Assembly: GCA_903910245.1 (NCBI GenBank)
Contig: CAIVYX010000114.1
Coordinates: 1-13,862 of the forward strand
From: an uncultured Opitutia bacterium
GTDB lineage: Bacteria > Verrucomicrobiota > Verrucomicrobiia > Opitutales > UBA953
Direction of reading: 5' to 3'
DNA length: 13,862 nt
The translations under genes were made by a program, and so were the position numbers. Below, piece after piece: positions 13,351-13,862 of this stretch. The notes below the pieces were generated by a model, which was not told where the DNA came from, ran no database searches, and worked only from the letters and a program-made list of their open reading frames with translations. Position 1 is the stretch's first letter, and the number at the start of each line of letters is the position of its first letter.

Positions 13351-13862
13351 TCAGAACTCCCAGCGACGGGGCGCGCCTTGAGCGGGGGTCAGGACAATGT
13401 CATCGAGGTCGACCGACGCGGAACCGGTCGGCAGAAAGAGACGGAGGATACTGGCGGCTTGCTTGGGTTCTAGTTCTACGCTGATCGTCTGCCAGACGGC
13501 TTCACCGGAGGTCCGGTAGGGCACGGAGAGCATTTCGGCACCGCCCGCGGCGCCCAGGAGGGCGATGCGTCCTTCGCCGGCCTGTGGGGCGCGGAGCTTG
13601 AAGGTGAGCTTGGCCTTGCCGGCGGTCAGACCAGCGCCGACGCCGAGGAAGGAGTCAGCCCCCTTGGACTCGATGTGCAGGGCGCCTTCGATGACCGCAG
13701 CCTTGCCGGCGCGGTTCTTCCAGCCGCCGGGGAGATCGTCCGGTGCGAGGGCCTTCTTCGGTGCGGCCGCCTTGGGGAGGATTTTTCCGAAGTTGGGATT
13801 TAGCTTCGGAATCACCGCTTCGGTGTCCTTGAGGAAGTCGGTGATCAGTCCGTTGAGTTCCT
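13351..13862 (-). CDS. C-terminal part of a probable sulfatase with an extra C-terminal domain (truncated by window edge)
   Basis: The frame is open through the right window edge, so the gene start is missing; the GTG at 13815 is an internal valine codon, not the start. The first visible residues (ELNGLI then TDFLKDTEAVIPKLNPNF) match the usual end of planctomycete/verrucomicrobial sulfatases, where a helix is followed by a DTGA-(V/Q)-x-P-x-P-N-P-x-(F/Y) motif. After an Ala/Lys/Pro linker, about 120 residues with alternating strands follow and end in R-R-W-E-F; this looks like a beta-sandwich (galactose-binding-like) domain, with V-D-L-D-D-I-V-L near the end typical of such folds. The catalytic C/S-x-P-x-R motif lies outside the window, so sulfatase activity is inferred from the tail alone. 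It could be the first visible member of the locus's exported glycan-degrading enzymes. Confidence 0.6.
   Translation of the reverse strand, partial: ELNGLITDFLKDTEAVIPKLNPNFGKILPKAAAPKKALAPDDLPGGWKNRAGKAAVIEGALHIESKGADSFLGVGAGLTAGKAKLTFKLRAPQAGEGRIALLGAAGGAEMLSVPYRTSGEAVWQTISVELEPKQAASILRLFLPTGSASVDLDDIVLTPAQGAPRRWEF

Noticed and set aside
13351..13815. A complete 154-residue gene starting at a GTG at 13815
   Set aside because: The frame remains open upstream to the window edge, and the upstream residues complete a sulfatase-type C-terminal motif, so the GTG is an internal valine codon.

Overview
The window suggests a member of the Verrucomicrobiota (or a close relative in the Planctomycetota-Verrucomicrobiota group). 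The evidence is the adjacent pair of a PSCyt1/DUF1549/LamG/DUF1553 cytochrome-type protein and a Tat-exported DUF1501 protein, the exported sulfatase- and sialidase-type proteins, the high GC content, and the lack of Shine-Dalgarno sites. The lineage call rests on gene families, not on a marker gene. Every real gene is on the minus strand, so the locus reads from high to low coordinates.

Layout in transcription order: (1) 13862-13351, the 3' end of what looks like a sulfatase with an extra C-terminal beta-sandwich-like domain. (2) 13350-13211, a 140-nt gap with an operator-like palindrome and the leader of the next gene. (3) 13210-10064, the PSCyt1/DUF1549/LamG/DUF1553 protein, then after 5 nt (4) 10058-8613, the DUF1501 protein. 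(5) 8612-8371, a 242-nt island of short tandem and inverted repeats holding a convincing intrinsic terminator and a G-run tract that ends at the next start codon. (6) 8370-7582, an exported concanavalin-A/DUF1080-like protein; after 3 nt (7) 7578-5800, a one-piece sugar kinase plus MurNAc-6-phosphate etherase (MurK/NagK-like + MurQ); after 11 nt (8) 5788-3455, a double sialidase-like protein; after 68 nt (9) 3386-1323, an exported FAD-dependent oxidoreductase with a golvesin-like C-terminal domain; after 5 nt (10) 1317-118, a sialidase-like lipoprotein. (11) A possible further gene starts at 46 or 40 and leaves the window.

Working model (inference): exported proteins (sulfatase, two BNR-type proteins, a ConA-like protein, an FAD oxidoreductase and the cytochrome/DUF1501 pair) attack a sulfated or acidic glycan outside the cytoplasm. 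The only clearly cytoplasmic enzyme, the kinase-etherase fusion, would phosphorylate an imported amino sugar (MurNAc, perhaps also GlcNAc) and remove D-lactate, giving GlcNAc-6-phosphate. No transporter, transcription factor, or NagA/NagB is in the window.

The observations most worth following up are the fused kinase-etherase and its placement in an exported glycan-degradation cluster; the repeat island at 8371-8612 together with octamer repeats inside the adjacent signal peptide; the concentration of CTAG in the gaps between genes; and two kinds of translation leader, neither with a Shine-Dalgarno site. There are no tRNA or rRNA genes, CRISPR arrays, or transposase genes that I can see.
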